Shown here: in pieces, positions 5,955 to 9,017 of the stretch | Position numbering within the stretch: the stretch's first letter is position 1 | Layout of the letters: every line of letters starts with the position of its first letter | DNA from: Opitutales bacterium | Lineage (GTDB): Bacteria > Verrucomicrobiota > Verrucomicrobiia > Opitutales > T3Sed10-336 | Assembly: GCA_007132315.1 (NCBI GenBank) | Contig: SLOW01000084.1 | Span: forward strand, 1 to 9,017 | Direction of reading: 5' to 3' | Length of the DNA: 9,017 bases | The notes under the pieces: generated by a model | Databases searched by the model: none | What the model was told of the DNA's origin: nothing | Seen by the model: the letters and a program-made list of their open reading frames with translations, nothing else | Translations under genes and position numbers: made by a program

Positions 5955-7454
5955 TCAGGGGTTCAACGCGCCGGATGAGCGCGCGACGATGTCGAGGATG
6001 TTCTGGATGCTGGCTTCCATCAGACCGATGAACGGACCGGGTTGAAGACCGATCCACAGAATGAATACGAGAAACGGTGTCAGGAGAAGAATCTCCCTCG
6101 TTCCCAGATCGGCGACCCCCGAGTGATCCGGGTTTTTGGTGCCGCCGTAGGCCACGCGCTGGAGGATGCGCAGGTTGTAGGCCGCCGCGACGATGATGCC
6201 CGGAACGATTGCAAGAGCGAGGATCAGTGAGGTCTCGAAGGCTCCGGCGAGGACGAGGAACTCGCCGATAAAGGTGTTGGTGCCGGGGAAGGCGAGGGAG
6301 GAAAGGCAGAAGATGCCGAGAAAGAAGGCGAAGATGGGCATCTGCCTTCCCAGGCCGGCGGCGCGTGCGAGGTCGCGCGAGTGGACGCGCTCGTACACGA
6401 TGCCGACCGCGATGAAGAGCGCGCCGGTGGTCACGCCGTGGTTGATCATCACCAGGGCGCCCCCGATCGTTCCGTGGTGGACCAGCAAAAAGATGCCCAG
6501 AGTGGCGAAGCCCATGTGGGCGACGCTGGAATAGGCGACGATTTTCTTGAGATCGGACTGCGCGAGCGCGGTCAGGCCTCCGTAGAGGATGGCCGCGACC
6601 GAGAGCCAGAGGATCGCGGGCGCGAAGTGGATCGTGGCCAGCGGGGTAATGGGCAGGCAAAAGCGAAGAAAGCCGTAGGCTCCCATCTTCAGGAGAATGC
6701 TTGCCAGCAGCACACTCCCGGCGGTGGGGGCTTCCACGTGCGCGGCGGGCAGCCAGGTGTGGAAGGGGAACATCGGCACCTTGATGGCAAAGGAGATGAA
6801 GAACGCGCCGAAGATCCAGAGCTGGAAACTGCGGTCGTAGGGCTGGTCCATCAGGGCGGGTATGCTGAAGGTGCCCGTTTCCAGGCGCAGGGCGATGATG
6901 GCCACGATGAGCAGGACCGATCCCGCCATGGTGTAGATGAAGAACTTGATCGCCGCATAGACGCGTCCCGGTCCGCCCCAGACCCCGATGAGGATGCTCA
7001 TCGGAATCAACATCGCCTCCCAGAAGATGAAGAAGAGGACGAAGTCGAGGGCGGTGAAAACGCCGGTCATAGCGGTCTGCATGATCAGCAGGCAGATCAT
7101 GAACTCCTTCGAGCGGAGTTTTACGACGGTCCACGAGGCGATGACGCAGAACGGTGTGATGAGGGTGGTGAGGAGAACCAGGAGGAGGCTGATGCCGTCG
7201 ATCCCGAGCGTATAGTACATCCCGAGGTGGGGAATCCATTCGCGGTGCTCGACGAACTGGAACTCCGCAGTGGAGGCTTCGAAACCGCGGAGGAGGAACA
7301 GTGAAAAGACGCCGATGGCTGCGGTGGCCAGGAGCGTCCATTGGCGCACCCGGCGTTCGTCGCGCAGCACCAGGGCGATCGCCGCCGCCACGAGGGGCGC
7401 GAAGACGAGGACGCTGAGGAAGGAAAACGCGGTGCTGGATTCGGTCAGGTTCAT
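5955..7454 (-). CDS. nuoM: NADH-quinone oxidoreductase subunit M
   Basis: NuoM is the middle antiporter-like proton channel of the complex I membrane arm. The 499 residues match the family length. LGIDGISLLLVLLTTLITP (83-101) is the conserved entry segment. The TM5 glutamate is in FFIFWEAMLIP (E146). FAIKVPMFPFHTWLPAAHVE (222-241) contains the TM7 lysine K225, and LLKMGAYGF (254-262) contains TM8 lysine K256. AQSDLKKIVAYSSVAHMGF (298-316) and MINHGVTTGALF (336-347) are the conserved helices around the broken TM. GTNTFIGEF (391-399) carries the TM12 glutamate E398 typical of NuoM rather than the lysine of NuoL/N, which fixes the subunit identity. The ATG lies 10 bp after the nuoL stop, within a tight operon. 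All expected proton-path residues are present. Confidence 0.97.
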   Translation of the reverse strand: MNLTESSTAFSFLSVLVFAPLVAAAIALVLRDERRVRQWTLLATAAIGVFSLFLLRGFEASTAEFQFVEHREWIPHLGMYYTLGIDGISLLLVLLTTLITPFCVIASWTVVKLRSKEFMICLLIMQTAMTGVFTALDFVLFFIFWEAMLIPMSILIGVWGGPGRVYAAIKFFIYTMAGSVLLIVAIIALRLETGTFSIPALMDQPYDRSFQLWIFGAFFISFAIKVPMFPFHTWLPAAHVEAPTAGSVLLASILLKMGAYGFLRFCLPITPLATIHFAPAILWLSVAAILYGGLTALAQSDLKKIVAYSSVAHMGFATLGIFLLVHHGTIGGALVMINHGVTTGALFIAVGIVYERVHSRDLARAAGLGRQMPIFAFFLGIFCLSSLAFPGTNTFIGEFLVLAGAFETSLILALAIVPGIIVAAAYNLRILQRVAYGGTKNPDHSGVADLGTREILLLTPFLVFILWIGLQPGPFIGLMEASIQNILDIVARSSGALNP

Positions 7455-7464
7455 GGAACTGCGG

Positions 7465-9017
7465 TCATCGGGCGAAGAGGAAAAACACCAGGAGCATTAG
7501 CGCCAGGGCGGCGAAAACCAAGGTGAGGCTTTGCTGCAGGGAGCCCCGCTGGAGCGGGCGCAGGCGGGATCCGAGTTCGCGCACTGAGTGGGCGGTGCCG
7601 TCGACGGCGCGATCGATCACACGGTTGTCGAAGACCGCCATGAGCAAGGCGGAGCGCATGAGCGGGAGGATGCCGCCCCTCTCGTGGAGATTGCCCCAGG
7701 CGCGGTCGACGAGTTGGAGCGGGGTCTGTGCCAAACGCAGGATCGCGTGTCCGGCCACCCGGTAGAAACGGTCCAGGTCGAGCGTGACGGAGGCCGTCGG
7801 CGCCAGCTTGTTCCGAAGGAGAGCGAAACCGAGGGCGGCGGAGAGCAGCAGCAGGAGCGACTCCGAAAGGTGGTAGGAGGTGTACGGTTGGTAGTCCACC
7901 GCGTAGGGGAGCAGGCGATACAGCGATCCCGGAAAGATTCCCATGAAAAAGCAGAGGAACGCGGTGGCGCCCATCGCGGCGTTCATGTTCCAGCCCGGGT
8001 CCGCGGCCTTCCTCCAGGTTTCCTCGGACGCGCGCCTCTCCCCGAACCAGGTGAAGTAGATGAGCTTGAGCCCGGTGTGGAGGAACGTCCCCACGGAGGC
8101 GATCATGAGCAGGTAAACCGCCCAGTAGTGGTGGGCCTCGTAGCCGGCGGCGATGGTCATCGATTTGCTTATGAAGCCGCTGAAGAACGGAAAGGCGGAT
8201 ATGGACAGCCCTCCGATGAGGGTGAAGAACATGGTCCACGGCATCCTGGCGTACAACCCGCCGAGTTCGGTGAACTTGCTTCTGCCGGTCATGAACAGGA
8301 CGGCGCCCGTTCCCATGAAGAGCAGTCCTTTGTAGAGAATGTGCGTGAAGGCGTGGGCGATGGTTCCGTTGATCGCCATCGCCGTTCCGATACCGACCCC
8401 GGCCACCATGAAGCCCACCTGGCTGACGATGTGGTAGGAGAGCAGGCGCCGGGGATCGTTGGCCAGGAAGGCGTAAACGACGCCGTAAAGCGCCATGATG
8501 ACTCCGAGGACGATGAGAATCTCAAACCCGGCGAATCCCCGGCAGAGGGCGTACACCGCCGTCTTTGTCGTGAAGGCGCACAGGAAGACCGAACCGCTGA
8601 AGGTGGCGGCGGAATAGGCGTCGGGCAGCCAGGCATGGAGCGGGGGCACCGCCGCGTTGAGAAGGAATCCGGCAAGAATCAACCAGACCGCAAGCGAGAC
8701 ATCGTCGGGCGAGAACCCGTTGAAACTGAAATCCCCCCCTTGCGATGCGCCGTAGAGGACGATGCCGGTGAGCAAAACCAATCCGCCCGCCGTATGGACA
8801 AGGAGATACCGGAATCCGGCGGCAAGCGATTGGGGCGTTCGCCGCGCCCAAATCAGGAAGACCGAAGAGACCGCCATCAACTCCCAAAAGAGGAACAGCA
8901 CGAGCAAATCGCCCGCGTAAATGACCCCGAGCGAGCCGGCCACGTAAGTCCAGGCGGCGACGTGTTCGCCGGTGTTTTCGACTTTCAGCGCGTACAGGGT
9001 GCCCAGCAGGCACATGA
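7465..9017 (-). CDS. nuoL: NADH-quinone oxidoreductase subunit L, MrpD-like type (5' end outside window)
   Basis: This is the distal antiporter-like subunit of complex I. The frame is open to the window edge. The methionine at 9015 is internal by comparison with relatives I recall, so about 90-100 N-terminal residues are missing. Counting from that methionine, the TM5 glutamate is in LFLFWELMAVSS (E45). PPLHAWLPDAY (124-134) and TTKTAVYAL (149-157) carry the TM7 region with K151. HAFTHILYKGLLFMG contains the TM8 His/Lys pair, and SGFISKSM carries the TM12 lysine. The core reads like MrpD/HyfB-type antiporter subunits (for example ANDPRRLLSYHIVSQVGFM), and such genes are often labelled Na+/H+ antiporter subunit D. 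The long C-terminal stretch, ending RPLQRGSLQQSLTLVFAALA and a last membrane helix, resembles the NuoL horizontal-helix extension. Its place before nuoM and nuoN supports a complex I role. Confidence 0.93.
   Translation of the reverse strand, partial: MCLLGTLYALKVENTGEHVAAWTYVAGSLGVIYAGDLLVLFLFWELMAVSSVFLIWARRTPQSLAAGFRYLLVHTAGGLVLLTGIVLYGASQGGDFSFNGFSPDDVSLAVWLILAGFLLNAAVPPLHAWLPDAYSAATFSGSVFLCAFTTKTAVYALCRGFAGFEILIVLGVIMALYGVVYAFLANDPRRLLSYHIVSQVGFMVAGVGIGTAMAINGTIAHAFTHILYKGLLFMGTGAVLFMTGRSKFTELGGLYARMPWTMFFTLIGGLSISAFPFFSGFISKSMTIAAGYEAHHYWAVYLLMIASVGTFLHTGLKLIYFTWFGERRASEETWRKAADPGWNMNAAMGATAFLCFFMGIFPGSLYRLLPYAVDYQPYTSYHLSESLLLLLSAALGFALLRNKLAPTASVTLDLDRFYRVAGHAILRLAQTPLQLVDRAWGNLHERGGILPLMRSALLMAVFDNRVIDRAVDGTAHSVRELGSRLRPLQRGSLQQSLTLVFAALALMLLVFFLFAR

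Noticed and set aside
5920..5955. Seven-base direct repeat AGTGCGT flanking the nuoM-nuoN gap
   Set aside because: It is too short and isolated to distinguish from chance, with no further copies forming an array.
4588..6045. 485-residue open frame on the plus strand opposite nuoN
   Set aside because: It lies antisense to a clear nuoN gene. Its glycine-, glutamate- and aspartate-rich low-complexity translation is what the reverse complement of hydrophobic GC-rich membrane-protein codons produces. No domain is recognisable.
6381..7304. 307-residue open frame on the plus strand opposite nuoM
   Set aside because: It has the same antisense shadow pattern as the frame opposite nuoN: a highly acidic, repetitive composition with no family resemblance.
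5947..7341. 464-residue minus-strand frame overlapping nuoM in another phase
   Set aside because: Its arginine-, histidine- and proline-rich translation is out of phase with the recognisable NuoM protein. It is a frame-shadow from GC codon bias.

Overview
The window is a compact bacterial segment with high GC (about 60% by eye). Every well-supported gene lies on the minus strand, so transcription runs from position 9017 toward position 1. The organism cannot be named from the sequence. Complex I genes plus a cyclopropane/methylene fatty-acid synthase point to a respiring bacterium. The MrpD-like style of NuoL resembles complex I operons I recall from Desulfobacterota and from Verrucomicrobiota-type genomes. 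The GSCC-type zinc-binding tail on the cyclotransferase resembles small proteins I recall from Verrucomicrobiota and Planctomycetota. Both affinities come from memory, not from a search.

Region 1 (9017-4462) is the distal end of a nuo operon: nuoL (5' end cut by the window edge), nuoM and nuoN. These encode the three antiporter-like proton-pumping membrane subunits of NADH-quinone oxidoreductase. The acidic and lysine residues of the proton channels are visible in all three, and the genes are 10 and 34 bp apart.

Region 2 (4461-2677) is a mixed accessory stretch. It holds a zinc-type alcohol dehydrogenase reduced to about 102 codons by an in-frame internal deletion, a DUF2452 protein, and a gamma-glutamylcyclotransferase-fold protein with a C-terminal cysteine-rich zinc-ribbon-like tail. 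A 174-bp gene-poor gap follows. It contains inverted repeats and a start-less 38-codon open stretch that could be the 3' relic of a lost gene.

Region 3 (2676-139) is a two-gene lipid module: a complete Cfa-family SAM-dependent methyltransferase, then an FAD-binding oxidoreductase of the DHCR24/TmsA type. In Actinobacteria an equivalent pair methylates oleoyl chains to a 10-methylene intermediate and reduces it to 10-methyl fatty acid. A mid-chain methyl-branched lipid is therefore a reasonable prediction here, although plain cyclopropane synthesis is not excluded. A long A/T-flanked GC hairpin (72-110) follows the module. Positions 1-114 may hold the 3' end of a convergent plus-strand gene.

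The long plus-strand open frames opposite nuoN and nuoM are antisense shadows of membrane-protein genes. I saw no tRNA, rRNA, CRISPR array, insertion sequence or phage element. The points most worth following up are the Cfa/flavoprotein pair, the zinc-tail fusion and the collapsed dehydrogenase.
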